64,000 nt of DNA from Bradyrhizobium diazoefficiens (lineage in GTDB: Bacteria > Pseudomonadota > Alphaproteobacteria > Rhizobiales > Xanthobacteraceae), in assembly GCF_018129965.1 (NCBI RefSeq), contig NZ_JAFCKW010000009.1, positions 1-64,000 of the forward strand. The letters run 5' to 3'. Position numbers and translations under genes: made by a program. Below the pieces are notes generated by a model. It made no database searches and was not told where the DNA came from. It was given only the letters and a program-made list of their open reading frames with translations. Shown here piece after piece: positions 34,524 to 43,387 of the stretch. The stretch's first letter is position 1. Each line of letters opens with the position of its first letter.

Positions 34524-35255
34524 GTGATAGCCCTTCCCTACGATTATTTCCTGATTGTCTGGTTCGTGCTCGCGCTGGCCTCGACGGCTTACGTCGCCTA
34601 CGACCAATTCGCGGGGAATCGCGAGCCGACCGTGATGAAGTGGGGCTTCATCCTGGTCACGCTATATATGGGACCCTTCGGATTCTTGCTCTACGTCCTC
34701 GCTGACAAGGAGCCTCGGCCAGGAGAGCACGAAGTATTCACCTCCCCGCTTTGGAAGCAGGGCGTCGGCAGCACGATCCATTGTGTTGCCGGCGATGCCA
34801 CGGGCATCATCCTGGCATCGGTCATCACGGCATTGGCGGGCCTGCCGATGTGGATTGATCTGATCGTCGAGTATGTTGCCGGATTCTCATTCGGGCTCCT
34901 CATCTTCCAGTCGCTGTTCATGAAGCGGATGATGGGCGGCTCCTACTGGGACAACGTGAAGATGAGCTTCATGCCGGAGTTCATCAGCATGAATGCGATG
35001 ATGGCTGGGATGGCACCAACCATGAACGTGCTGATGATGATCCGCGATATGCGGGCCATGGATCCCTTGGAGTTCGCCTTTTGGGGTGTAATGTCCTTGG
35101 GGGTCATAGTCGGATTTGCTTCCGCCTACCCCTTCAACGTCTGGATGGTGAAGAACGGCATCAAGCACGGCCTGATGACCGAGCGGCCGAAACACGCGCA
35201 ACGGGAAGTCGCCCATGGTGCTCATCCGCATCCCGGGTCGGGCCACGGCGGTTAG
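34524..35255 (+). CDS. DUF4396 membrane protein
   Basis: About 243 aa if begun at GTG 34524 (V-I-A-L-P-Y-D-Y-F); there is no ATG before the first membrane helix and the ribosome site is weak, so the start is uncertain. About five to six membrane helices. The conserved block W-K-Q-G-V-G-S-T-I-H-C-V-A-G-D-A-T-G-I-I-L and F-M-K-R-M-M-G-G-S-Y-W, F-M-P-E-F-I-S-M-N-A-M-M-A-G-M is the DUF4396 signature, found near copper-resistance genes; Met/His-rich helices could carry Cu. His-rich C-terminus (H-G-A-H-P-H-P-G-S-G-H-G-G). Followed by decayed copper genes on the same strand, which probably formed one operon. Confidence 0.82.
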   Translation: MIALPYDYFLIVWFVLALASTAYVAYDQFAGNREPTVMKWGFILVTLYMGPFGFLLYVLADKEPRPGEHEVFTSPLWKQGVGSTIHCVAGDATGIILASVITALAGLPMWIDLIVEYVAGFSFGLLIFQSLFMKRMMGGSYWDNVKMSFMPEFISMNAMMAGMAPTMNVLMMIRDMRAMDPLEFAFWGVMSLGVIVGFASAYPFNVWMVKNGIKHGLMTERPKHAQREVAHGAHPHPGSGHGG

Positions 35256-35273
35256 GGTGGCGGGGGACACAAG

Positions 35274-35420
35274 ATGAGGAGCGAAGCGACCGTGCCGCAG
35301 CTCGTGGCGCTAGGCAGCGTAACTTCCTTCCTTCTTGTGGCGACTGGGATCGCCGTGCCGAGTCTGTTCGTGAATTTGCGGATCAGCGTCCACGATGTCC
35401 GCGGAGCCATCATGCCACCG
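35274..35420 (+). pseudogene. N-terminal stub of a multicopper oxidase
   Basis: ATG at 35274 after GGGGGACAC. About 48 codons: hydrophobic leader, then I-S-V-H-D-V-R-G-A-I-M-P-P-G, which matches the start of a class of multicopper oxidases with that N-terminal motif. After P-P-G the frame is unrelated sequence; none of the copper-binding His motifs remains. Deletion remnant. Confidence 0.6.
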
Positions 35421-35467
35421 GGCCGGGGCACACGCGCCCAAACTCGTCGTCGGTCGGGATATCGGAA

Positions 35468-35700
35468 ATGTTCTCTAAAGCCGTTACGCGTCTTGCGCGC
35501 GCAACTGCGCTGCTCATCAGTCCGTGGCTGACGGGCTCTTCGCAGTCGCAGACCTTAACGTTTGGAAGCGCGCTGCAGCGCGCGCTCGCGGCCACAGCCC
35601 GGCTAACACCCGCCGAGCGCGACGTCGGCACCGCCGCCGGTCGCGTATTCAGGCGGCCGCCTTGATCAATCCGAAATTGTCCTATGCGCAGGATGTGCCG
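35468..35700 (+). pseudogene. N-terminal remnant of a TolC/CusC-type outer-membrane channel
   Basis: ATG at 35468 opens a leader and L-T-F-G-S-A-L-Q-R-A-L-A-A-T-A-R-L-T-P-A-E-R-D-V-G; a frameshift near 35640 is followed in another frame by S-R-I-Q-A-A-A-L-I-N-P-K-L-S-Y-A-Q-D-V, the next piece of the outer-membrane factor family (A-G-x-x-P-N-P-x-L-S). The remaining about 350 residues are absent. May be the lost partner of CusBA. Confidence 0.65.
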
Positions 35701-35776
35701 CACCTCGCGGCTACGCGAGTTCCGCGCCGGCGCAGCATAGCCATCAACGCAGCAACTCGGAGATGCGTACTTGAGG

Positions 35777-36120
35777 ATGACTTATCGGACCGGAATGGTT
35801 GCGCTCGCTGCGTCTTTAGCAGCCGTGGCGTCTATACTTGCTCAGGAACGCCACCATCACGAGTCCTACTCGGCGTGCGAGCCCGACTACCCGAAGAAGC
35901 CGTTTCGACCATCGAGATCGAGGATGAGAGAGATGAAATTCGAACCTCCCAGATTGAGGTAAAGCGCGGCGAGTAAATCCGCTTCGTACTACGCACGTCG
36001 GCACCAAAGACCGCGAATTCCTTCAGGCCACGGACGAAGGGGAACCTGACACAGGCCGCCGTCGGAAGGAAGCACCGCACACGCACCGCGACGAGCCGAA
36101 CGGCGTGCGCATGGCTCAGT
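35777..36120 (+). pseudogene. Decayed cupredoxin-family protein
   Basis: ATG at 35777 opens T-Y-R-T-G-M-V-A-L-A-A-S-L-A-A-V (signal peptide) and H-H-H-E-S-Y-S-A. Further pieces lie in other frames: S-Q-I-E-V-K-R-G-E (then a stop), I-R-F-V-L-R, G-T-K-D-R-E-F-L-Q-A-T-D-E. This order is the cupredoxin blueprint V-K-x-G-E-x-I-R-F-V-L-x-N-x-G-T-K-D-H-E-F. Several frameshifts and loss of the C-terminal Cys-His-Met loop. Confidence 0.65.
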
Positions 36121-36159
36121 CCTGACGGGGCCCACGGCTCTGCGGCCATCGCGCAAAAC

Positions 36160-36450
36160 ACCACCGTCAATGGATCGAACTGCAGCTGCTGCAGCGTCGC
36201 TGCGGATTCGGCTTCAAGGTGCGGTGGGCGGAGACATCGGACCTGGACTCGGTCCGAACCCGTCTCGGAGACCGACCGAATTGGCTGCCTGCCACACGGC
36301 CGAGGTCGCCGGCTATCTCGTCGAAGGGGACGTCCCGGCCGAGGCCGTGCGCCGGCCTCTGCGCGACCGAACGCGCGGGCGCCAAGCATGCCGGTCGGGT
36401 CGTCCGGCATGGAGCGAAGCATGCTTGCAGCTGTATACGGTTATCCTGTT
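36160..36450 (+). pseudogene. Decayed DUF411 metal-binding protein
   Basis: Pieces of one protein occur in three frames in order: F-G-F-K-V-R-W-A-E-T-S-D-L-D-S-V-R-T-R-L-G, then T-E-L-A-A-C-H-T-A-E-V-A-G-Y-L-V-E-G-D-V-P, then P-S-M-P-V-G-S-S-G-M-E-R. This is the DUF411 sequence pattern (proteins linked to copper resistance). At least two frameshifts; no usable start. Confidence 0.65.
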
Positions 36451-36604
36451 CTGCGCCGATGCATCGCTCCCTTCATGCGCTTGGTCGGGAACCGGGCGAT
36501 CACCTGATCGCGAGCCTCGCGGGGGGCTCGCCTCACATCCGGGCAGGAACCATGGAGGCACCGCCCGGTTGGATCGTTCGAAAAACAATGAGGAGAGCAC
36601 CGGC

Positions 36605-36934
36605 ATGTCGACAAAACTGTTCGCCCGCGCGTTCGTGATCGCAGCTCTTTCGATGATCCCACTGCAGGTCTTCGCACAGGATGCCGCGATGGAGTCCTAC
36701 AAGCAGTCCATGGAGCGAATGAACGCGGACATGCAGAAGGGCATGGATCCGGATCCGACCAAAGCCTGGGTAGAGATGATGATCGCCCATCACCAGGGCG
36801 CCATCGATATGAACAACATCGTCCTGAAGAAGACCAAGGATCCGACGATCCGGAAGATGGCCGAAAAGACGAGCGGCGATCAGGAGACCGAGATCAAGAA
36901 GCTTCAGAGCTGGCTGTCAAAGCACGGCGGCTAG
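36605..36934 (+). CDS. DUF305 (CopM-like) periplasmic protein
   Basis: 109 aa from M-S-T-K-L-F-A-R-A-F, preceded by GAGGAG; longer frames upstream belong to the decayed DUF411 gene. Signal peptide about 1-25 (V-F-A-Q|D-A). Mature part is a helical DUF305 domain with M-M-I-A-H-H-Q-G-A-I-D-M-N and M-E-S-Y-K-Q-S-M-E-R-M-N, Met/His-rich sites as in the copper-binding protein CopM. Intact and probably a periplasmic copper buffer (inference from family). Confidence 0.85.
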   Translation: MSTKLFARAFVIAALSMIPLQVFAQDAAMESYKQSMERMNADMQKGMDPDPTKAWVEMMIAHHQGAIDMNNIVLKKTKDPTIRKMAEKTSGDQETEIKKLQSWLSKHGG

Positions 36935-37048
36935 TCGAAACGCGCCGCCCCGGCCGACGAGCGCTGGTCCGAGAAGAGACCGTCGCTGGAATGATTCACT
37001 TGGCTTTATCGGACTTTTGGTGCGGATTCGATGTGCCCGCGCCCCAGT

Positions 37049-37291
37049 TTAGTGATGGGCACCGGATGCGCCGTCCGTTGACACGGCGACGATCTCCTGC
37101 TTGCCCATGTGGTGTGGGACCTCGGCTTTCGGACGACCGTTGTAATTGCCCGTTCTTTTCCTCGTTAGTATCGCGGGCAGCGAGAGCGAGACGGCAGCTA
37201 CGACGGCAAACAATGTCCGAGTGTACGTTCTCCCGGCGAAAGATGGCGCATCCAAGCAGAAAGAGTGGTTTCCCTCCTTGATGTGCCTCAA
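37049..37291 (-). CDS. Small secreted protein of the Y-x-G-x-PK-x-EVPH type
   Basis: Up to 80 aa; the first in-frame start is TTG 37289-37291 and the real start is uncertain because the AAGGAGG signal lies inside the frame. A leader L-F-A-V-V-A-A-V-S-L-S-L-P-A-I is followed by G-N-Y-N-G-R-P-K-A-E-V-P-H-H-M-G-K-Q, which aligns with H-H-Y-S-G-G-P-K-T-E-V-P-H-M-M in the gene at 43629. A shifted start is possible, so it may be damaged. Function unknown. Confidence 0.5.
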   Translation of the reverse strand: MRHIKEGNHSFCLDAPSFAGRTYTRTLFAVVAAVSLSLPAILTRKRTGNYNGRPKAEVPHHMGKQEIVAVSTDGASGAHH

Positions 37292-37330
37292 ATCGCCAGG
37301 AGCTTGATCGAAGCCTCAAGCCCGAATGCG

Positions 37331-37690
37331 TCAGGTTTCCTGTCCTCTCCTGAGAGAGATGCGCCTTACCGAGCTCGCTATGCGGCCAAGCAATCCGGTG
37401 AAGTCCGGAAAATCGACCATCGCTAGCAGAAGCCCGACGATCCAGAACAAGTTGTAATGGGTGAACATCGCAATAAGCCCTAATGTCGCAACAAGCTGAT
37501 ACTGGACCTTCTGCCCCGTGTGCGCGATGTGCTCCGGCAAATGATGCAGTCGCAGCATCAGGACTCCGAACGTGAAGATGATGATCACCAGAAAGATTCC
37601 CATCGTGATCAGCAGCAAGTCGGTCTGGCCGGGCCCCGCGACGAACCAGGGCACGCGAACGTTAGAGGCTGAGGACTGGGCGTTGACCAT
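37331..37690 (-). CDS. Small membrane protein, divergent from a Spy-like gene
   Basis: 119 aa from M-V-N-A-Q-S-S-A-S-N; 79 upstream codons are open but not protein-like. Two predicted membrane helices (about 22-45: L-L-L-I-T-M-G-I-F-L-V-I-I-I-F-T-F-G, and about 65-95: L-G-L-I-A-M-F-T-H-Y-N-L-F-W-I-V-G). The loop L-R-L-H-H-L-P-E-H-I-A-H holds four His. No family recognised. A FixK-type palindrome lies 57 bases before the start, mirrored by one before the divergent gene. Confidence 0.68.
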   Translation of the reverse strand: MVNAQSSASNVRVPWFVAGPGQTDLLLITMGIFLVIIIFTFGVLMLRLHHLPEHIAHTGQKVQYQLVATLGLIAMFTHYNLFWIVGLLLAMVDFPDFTGLLGRIASSVRRISLRRGQET

Positions 37691-37747
37691 GGAGTTCGAC
37701 TTGGCCCTTGCGATCACCCGACTACAGAACCTCCGGCAGCCGATGAT

Positions 37748-37761
37748 TTGATTTAGATCAA
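37748..37761 (-). promoter_or_regulatory. FixK/FNR-type palindrome for the 37690 gene
   Basis: Exact TTGA-TTTAGA-TCAA, ending 57 bases before the minus-strand ATG. Its twin at 37791 has the same 57-base distance to the plus-strand ATG. Confidence 0.6.
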
Positions 37762-37790
37762 CCGATGCGCCACCGCAACGAGACCCACAA

Positions 37791-37804
37791 TTGACGTGCG
37801 TCAA
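37791..37804 (+). promoter_or_regulatory. FixK/FNR-type palindrome for the 37862 gene
   Basis: Exact TTGA-CGTGCG-TCAA, 57 bases before the ATG of the Spy-like gene; centre 43 bases from the centre of the 37748 box. Confidence 0.6.
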
Positions 37805-37861
37805 ACGGCCGCCGGCGAAATGAGGCATCGTCGCGCTTGGCCATGCAATCCGGAGCTTGTC

Positions 37862-38527
37862 ATGCGTGCTTTGACCTTCGCCGCCGCGCTTCTCGTCACA
37901 ATGATCGGGCATTCCGTTTGGGCTCAATCAAACGCCGAGCACCAAGACCATCATCCCAACCAGAAGGAGGCGCCGGCAGCCAAGGCGCCCGCGGCTCCGG
38001 AGCCGCCGCCCGGCGCCGGCCCGTCCCAGGGGATGACCGGCGGCGGCATGATGAACATGATGGGTGGCAACATGCCGATGTCCAACATGATGCGCATGAT
38101 GGGCATGATGCGTCAATCGGGCGACGGCTTGGACACGATCGATCGCGTGGAGGGGCGGATCGCTTTCCTCCGGACCGAGCTCAAGATCACGGACGCTCAG
38201 ACGCCCGCCTGGAATGCATTCGCCGACGCGCTGCGAGCGAATGCAAAGACCCTCGGGGAGCTGCGGACATCGATGATGTCTCAGGCCGGCTCCGAAACTT
38301 TGGTGGATCGCCTGACCTGGCAGGAAAAATGGTTGTCCGCGCGGCTCGAATCCACTCGCGCGATGAAATCCGCACTCACCAACCTCGTCGGCAGCTTTTC
38401 CGACGAGCAAAAGAAGACCGCGGAAGATGTGCTCGCGCCAAACATGGGCATGATGCCGATGATGTCGGGGGTGCGGGGCGCCGACGGGATGGGCATGGAG
38501 ATGCCGGCCCGCAAGTCGCCGCAATAG
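37862..38527 (+). CDS. Met-rich Spy/CpxP (LTxxQ) periplasmic protein
   Basis: 221 aa from M-R-A-L-T-F-A-A-A-L-L, preceded by GGAG. Signal peptide about 1-21 (V-W-A|Q-S). His/Pro/Ala linker, then a Met-rich stretch (M-M-N-M-M-G-G-N-M-P-M-S-N-M-M-R-M-M-G-M-M) and a helical LTxxQ-type domain (L-R-T-E-L-K-I-T-D-A-Q-T-P-A-W-N-A-F-A-D). A second Met cluster at the C-terminus. Likely binds Cu(I) in the periplasm and/or acts as a chaperone. Controlled probably by the FixK-type box upstream. Confidence 0.82.
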   Translation: MRALTFAAALLVTMIGHSVWAQSNAEHQDHHPNQKEAPAAKAPAAPEPPPGAGPSQGMTGGGMMNMMGGNMPMSNMMRMMGMMRQSGDGLDTIDRVEGRIAFLRTELKITDAQTPAWNAFADALRANAKTLGELRTSMMSQAGSETLVDRLTWQEKWLSARLESTRAMKSALTNLVGSFSDEQKKTAEDVLAPNMGMMPMMSGVRGADGMGMEMPARKSPQ

Positions 38528-38563
38528 TCTTGATGCGGCCCGCGGGAGCATCCCGCGGAACCT

Positions 38564-39056
38564 TCAGTTTGCCGGACGGGCACGCAGGTCTTTCGCGTCA
38601 CCGGGCGTCGGCTTGGATCCGAGTTCGGCGATCAGTTGTTTCATCTCTCCGATCTCCCGGACCTGAGCTTCGACAATCCCATCGGCGAGCTTTCGAACCC
38701 GCGGATCCTTGATATGGGCGCGCTCGCTCGTCATCACTGCAATCGGATGGTGCGGAATCATGGCCTTCATGTAGGACATGTCCCCCACCGTTTCCTGGCT
38801 TCGCACCAGCCACAAAGACCCCGCGAACACGACGGCGGCCGCGAGCACGATCGCGGTATTGGCCTTGGCGTTCTCGTACATGCCCCACACGAAAGCGAGC
38901 ATGATGACGGTCATCATGGCGCCCATCAGAAGGACCATCCAAACGCGGGTCTGGCTGAAGAACACGTGATCGAGAGCCCACGTGTTTAGGTACATCAGTC
39001 CGTACGTGACGATGGTCGAGACCACGGATCATCGCGGCAAAACGGGCATAGGACAT
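38564..39056 (-). pseudogene. DUF305 membrane protein with 5' frameshift
   Basis: The main frame (stop 38564) has two membrane helices and a DUF305 domain with M-K-A-M-I-P-H-H-P-I-A-V-M-T-S-E-R-A and D-P-R-V-R-K-L-A-D-G-I. The natural first codons M-S-Y-A-R-F-A-A-M-I are in another frame from ATG 39056; the frames join near 39028 by a one-base change. A GTG at 39025 could still start a near-full 153-aa protein (V-S-T-I-V-T-Y-G-L-M-Y-L-N-T), so function may persist. Convergent with the Spy-like gene. Confidence 0.7.
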
Positions 39057-39127
39057 CGGCCGGCGCTCTTCGGTTGTTCGATGAATGGGGCCCAACCGAT
39101 GTTCTGTTAGAATGTTTTTTTATTCGG

Positions 39128-39170
39128 TGTGCAATTTTGACCCCCGTATTGCCGCATCTGCGAATGTTAC
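39128..39170 (+). repeat. Left terminal inverted repeat of the IS
   Basis: Pairs with 40618-40657 on the opposite strand, sharing TTGACCC, ATTGCC and AATGTTAC blocks in order. Confidence 0.7.
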
Positions 39171-40569
39171 CCTGATGGCGCCGTTGCAGCGGTTGATGCG
39201 ATGTCGACTGATTGGCCGGGCCAGGTTGCCTTCCAAGCTTGCTCGGTGGGAGGGGCTGTGGGCGGGTCTGGCCCTACATAGTCCGAGCCGTCCACAACCC
39301 CGGGCAATGGGGCAGCGGTGGTGGCGTCGCCGAGCGACTCCTCTGCGACCAACTGCTCGGCCGTCTTCCGTCTAAGCGCCCTCAGCAGACGCTGCACGAT
39401 CGAATGCCGTCTCGTCCCGAACTCCTCGGGGTGTTTCTCGCTCAGCCGGCCGACGACGGCGAGTGCAGTTAACTGCGGTTGCGCAGCGAGCCAGCCCTCG
39501 ATCGTGGCAATATATGGGGTCGAGCTTGGACGGCATGCGCACCCTGGTTTTATAGGGCCGACGGGTTCGCCGGTGCGTGGCACGCGGCTCGCCGGCCGTC
39601 ACCGTCTTGCCGAGCGTCTTCGCAAACGTCGCTGCGGTCGCCGGCGCAGCATAAAGGCGGCCTATCACGCGCGCTGTTCTGAGGCCGTCGAAGCGACCGT
39701 AGCCCATCAGGCGACGCACAATGGCACCATTCTTCTGCTCGACAAACGCCTGATCGCTCTTCTTGTAGGCACGCGAGCGCGTCACCTCGAGCTTCTGTTC
39801 GCGGCACCATGGCACGACCACATCGTTCATGAGGGCGCTGTCGTTGTCGAAGTCTACACCGCGCAAGAGCCAGGGGAACAGGCTCTGTGCGCGGTTGATC
39901 GCCTCGGCAACCAGCGAGCCATCCCGCGTCACCAACGGCAGGCACTCCGTCCAGCCCGTGGCGATATCGACCATCGTCAGGGCCTGGATGAACGAGCCAG
40001 CCACCGACATGCCGCCATGGGCTACCATGTCGACCTCGCAGAAGCCTGGCGGCGGGCTGTTCCAGTCATTGAAGGTGCGGATCGGGACCTCGCGCCGGAT
40101 TGCCGGATAGAATCCGGCACGGCGCCGCCTGCCGCCGCTCGCTGCGACCTTTACGTCGACGAGCATGCGATCGATGGTTGCGGGGCTGATCGCGATAGCA
40201 GGGTCACGATCCGCTAAGCCAAGCTTCAATCGGCCATGCTGCTCAAGTGCTGGCAGCAAGGTCGGGATCATCACCTTGAGCCGCTTGCCGCACACCCGAT
40301 CCGACGCCTCCCAATGCCGTCAGCGCATCCCTGATCGTCGCACCGCATTTGCGGCGGCGCTCTCGCGGTGCCTCGACCCCGTGAGGTCTAACCGGCTCAT
40401 GTTGCCGGAGTGCGCGCGCCGCATGCTTGCGATGCCAGTCCGTCGTCGCGCACAGCGCGTCGAGGATCCGCCCCTTCTCCGCCCGTTTGGCCGACCGGTA
40501 ACGCTCTGTCACCGCCGACACGACCTCGCGCCGCGCGCCCATGCTGATCTTTCCCGCCATAGAGGCCAC
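39167..40569 (-). pseudogene. Transposase (rve/DDE integrase type), frameshifted and internally deleted
   Basis: Starts at M-A-S-M-A-G-K-I-S-M-G-A-R-R-E-V near 40569; a frameshift near 40295 leads to the integrase domain (E-V-D-M-V-A-H-G-G first Asp, D-F-D-N-D-S-A-L second Asp, F-V-E-Q-K-N-G-A Glu). After R-L-Y-A-A-P about 130 residues seem lost in frame; another shift near 39540 leads to the C-terminal I-E-G-W-L-A-A-Q-P-Q-L-T-A-L. Family recognised as a DDE integrase-like transposase; exact IS family not assigned. Confidence 0.75.
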
Positions 40570-40617
40570 CGAACCGATTCGGTGACGCCGCCCCAGTCAT
40601 CGGCGAGAAGTTGTCCA

Positions 40618-40657
40618 GTAACATTCTGGGTGAGGCAATGCGGGTCAATTTTAGACA
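40618..40657 (-). repeat. Right terminal inverted repeat of the IS
   Basis: Complement matches 39128-39170 in block order. Confidence 0.7.
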
Positions 40658-40743
40658 CGATGACGTAATTGCGGTCAGCGCTCGTGGCAGGCAAGCTCCG
40701 TTATCGTCTAGCCCTCGCAATCAAATGATTCGAAGGAGCTCCC

Positions 40744-41771
40744 ATGAAGCAGTACGTCGGGCTGGACATCTCACAAAGAGAAACCGCTGTGTGCGTTGTC
40801 AACGAGACTGGTCAAGTAATCTTCGAAGGAAAAGCCAAGTCTAATCCTGGAGCCTTGACTGACCTGCTTCGCAAACATGCGCCTCATGCCGAGCGTATCG
40901 GCTTTGAGACCGGGGCGATGGCGAGTTGGCTATGGCATGAACTCCGCAGGGTTGAGCTTCCGGTGGTCTGCATCGACGCTCGGCATGCGCACGCAGCTTT
41001 GTCGGTCCGCACGAACAAGAGCGATCAAAATGATGCACGAGGCCTTGCCGAACTGGTGCGGGTTGGATGGTATCGAGAGGTCAAAGTCAAAAGCGAGGAA
41101 AGCCAGAAGATCCGAGCGATCCTCGTCGCCAGATCTCGGCTAGTGTCCATGCGCCGAGACATCGCGAATCCGGTCCGCAGCTTGATCAAGGAATGTGGAT
41201 TACTATTCCCTCGCGCGATCGGCCAACAGTTCCGCGACCAGGTCAGCGAACTCTTGGGCGTTGATCATTTACTTCTCAACGTGATATCGCCGCTGCTCTC
41301 GATCCATGAGAACGTCTATCAACAACAGGGTAAGTTCGACAACGAGGTCCGCCGGTTGGCAAAGCTGGACGAGACGACGCGTCGCCTGATGACGGTCCCA
41401 GGTGTCGGCGTCGTGACGGCCCTAACTTCCGCCACACGATCGATGACCCCTCGCGCTTCCGATCGGCTTCGACAGTCGGCGCCTACCTCGGCCTTACGCC
41501 GCGGCGTAGCCAGTCCGGCGAAACTGACACCAACGGAAAGATATCTCGATGGGGCGACCGGCTTCTCCGAACTTACTTGTTCGAGGCCGCCACTGTCCTT
41601 CTTTATCGAACCAAAAAGTGGTCTTCCCTCAAGGCCTGGGGCATGAAGCTCGGCAAGCGGATCGGCATGAAGAAGGCAAAGGTCGCCATCGCCCGAAAAA
41701 TCGCCGTGATTCTCCACTGCATCTGGGTCGATGGCACATCGTTCGACTGGGGCCAGCCGAAGCCAATCTGA
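40744..41771 (+). pseudogene. IS110-family transposase, one-base frameshift
   Basis: N-terminal DEDD domain intact (Y-V-G-L-D-I-S-Q-R-E-T-A-V-C-V, F-E-T-G-A, K-S-D-Q-N-D-A-R-G-L). Frame is lost after T-V-P-G-V-G-V-V-T-A-L-T near 41430, where one T appears missing; the next frame continues R-H-T-I-D-D-P-S-R-F, V-G-A-Y-L-G-L-T-P-R-R and ends W-V-D-G-T-S-F-D-W at 41771. ATG preceded by AAGGAG. Otherwise full length (about 340 codons), so inactivation looks recent. Confidence 0.88.
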
Positions 41772-42156
41772 TATTTGCGCGCAAGTTCCTGGTCCGGTCC
41801 GCCGGGCTGGCGATGTCCCGCTGGGACTGTAGGCGTGGTGACCTCGGTCAATCGGCTGGTGGCGGCTGGCCCGCACTCCGCTGCACACGTTGAGGCACCG
41901 GATCCGGACATCATCATGAGGCGCGTTTTGCGACCTCGGAAAGGACCATGATCCCAGCGACGGCAGCAATGAGACTGCGGCGGGATTTGCTGAAACTGAC
42001 CGACCCACTTCCGGGGCTCGCCTTCTTGCCACCCGCGCTCGCCCCGTCTGCGCAACCCGACCAGCTCCGACGGGTCGAGCGCTACCGCTTTGCCGGATGG
42101 CTGCAAAGGGAAGGACTTGACATTGAGCCGCAATTAAAGGGCCGATTGACACTCCG
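41772..42156. other. Intergenic mobile-element debris
   Basis: About 385 bases between two IS110 remnants. Frames on both strands look partly protein-like but I cannot assign them. Probably further eroded insertion-sequence sequence. Confidence 0.35.
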
Positions 42157-42294
42157 ATGAAGGCCTGGGCGGTGCGTGTTGCCCACCGGCAAGGAAGCAA
42201 GCGTGCGAAGGTCGCGCTGGCCAGAAAGATGACTGTCATCCTTCACCGAATGTGGGTTGATGGAACCGAATTCCGATGGACGGCGGTGGCGTAA
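42157..42294 (+). pseudogene. C-terminal tail of a second IS110-family transposase
   Basis: 45 codons: M-K-A-W-A-V-R-V-A-H-R-Q-G-S-K-R-A-K-V-A then K-M-T-V-I-L-H-R-M-W-V-D-G-T-E-F, the terminal segment of IS110 transposases. Different from the 40744 copy (M-W-V-D-G-T-E-F versus I-W-V-D-G-T-S-F), so a separate element. Confidence 0.7.
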
Positions 42295-42496
42295 GAACGC
42301 CATCGCCATCCCAAGAGACGCCCGTCGCGGGGCGTGGGGATGGTCAAGTTCGTATGATCTGTCGTGGCATCTGCCCTCCAGGTCGGGTGATTACGCCGAC
42401 GAGGTTGAACCGACCATTCAACCGAATCCCATCGTGTGGCGGCTTTGCCGACCACGAACAGAAGCAAGGTACCCGCGGCACGCGCTCTTAAGGGAT

Positions 42497-42752
42497 TGAC
42501 AGAAGCAAACCGAATACAGAAGCAGATCATCGGGATTTTAAGGAGCATGAGGCCGGCGTATCGGTCGCCGTTCTGTGCCGCAAGTATGGCGTCAGCGACG
42601 CCAGCGTCTACAAATGGAAGGCCAAGTTCGGCGGGCTTGAGGTCTCGGAGGCCAAGCGGCTGAAGACGCTGGACACGCGGCTGAAACGGCTTCTGGCCGA
42701 CGCCATGCTGGACAATGCAGCGTCGAAAGACCTCGTGGGAAAGAAATGGTGA
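42497..42752 (+). pseudogene. IS3-family OrfA, frameshifted
   Basis: L-T-E-A-N-R-I-Q-K-Q-I-I-G-I-L then a shift near 42540 into E-H-E-A-G-V-S-V-A-V-L-C-R-K-Y-G-V-S-D-A-S-V-Y-K-W-K, a helix-turn-helix OrfA of the IS407/IS3 type. About four residues are missing in the leucine zipper (K-T-L-D-T-R-L-K-R-L-L). Ends in K-K-W-stop overlapping the orfB start, as in intact elements. Confidence 0.75.
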
Positions 42753-43351
42753 CGCCCGCGGCCAAGCGGAAAGCTGTCGCCCATCTACGAGACGCCTTCG
42801 GGATGAGCGAACGGCGGGCGTGTAAAGCCATCGGCTGCTGTCGCATGACCATGAGATACCAGACGCCCCGGGCGGACGATGCCGACCTTCGTCAGCGCAT
42901 GCGGGCGATCACCCAGGATCGCCGCCGCTTCGGTTATCGGCGTCTGAATGTTCTGCTCAAGCGAGAGGGCTATGTGGTCAACCACAAGATGCTGTTCCGG
43001 CTCTACCAGGAGGAGAAGCTTGCGGTGCGCCGCCGCGGCGGTCGTAAGCGCGCAATCGGAGCCCGGGCGCCGATGACGGTGCCCATGGCGAACGACCGCT
43101 GGTCGCTCGACTTCGTGTCGGATCAGCTCACCGATGGTCGCCGCTTCCGTATCCTCACCGTGGTCGACGACTGCACCCGCGAGTGCCTGGCGCTGGTGGC
43201 CGATACCTCGGTGTCCGGCACCCGGGTGGCGCGGGAGCTGGACCGGCTGATGATTGAGCGCCGCAAGCCAAAGATGGTGGTCAGCGACAACGGCAGCGAG
43301 CTTACCAGCAACTCCATCCTGACATGGGCCGATCAGAGTCGCGTCGCCTGA
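42746..43351 (+). pseudogene. IS3-family OrfB transposase, truncated by TGG to TGA
   Basis: 201 codons: H-T-H_21-like N-terminus (F-G-M-S-E-R-R-A-C-K-A-I-G), then rve domain with W-S-L-D-F-V-S-D first Asp, V-V-S-D-N-G-S-E-L second Asp. The frame stops at 43349 where W is expected in S-R-V-A-W-H-Y-I-A-P-G; a few residues of the natural sequence follow and then the rest, including the catalytic Glu, is gone. Inactive. Confidence 0.82.
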
Positions 43352-43387
43352 CACTACATCGCGCCGGGCGAGCGCGAGAGTATAGCG

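Larger units (their letters stand above)
39128..40657 (-). mobile_element. Degenerate DDE-integrase insertion sequence with terminal inverted repeats
   Basis: About 1.53 kb. Ends are imperfect inverted repeats: 39128-39170 and the complement of 40618-40657 share TGT, TTGACCC, ATTGCC and AATGTTAC blocks in the same order. The transposase fills the interior on the minus strand. No target-site duplication is recognisable at the edges. Confidence 0.75.

Noticed and set aside
36170..36604. Long N-terminal extension of the DUF305 gene (start at 36170)
   Set aside because: The extension contains pieces of a decayed DUF411 gene; the signal peptide and GAGGAG place the true start at 36605.
38041..38110. 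Short tandem repeat suggesting CRISPR or satellite DNA
   Set aside because: It is the Met-rich coding stretch (repeated ATG codons) of a Spy-like protein; no spaced direct repeats occur anywhere in the window.
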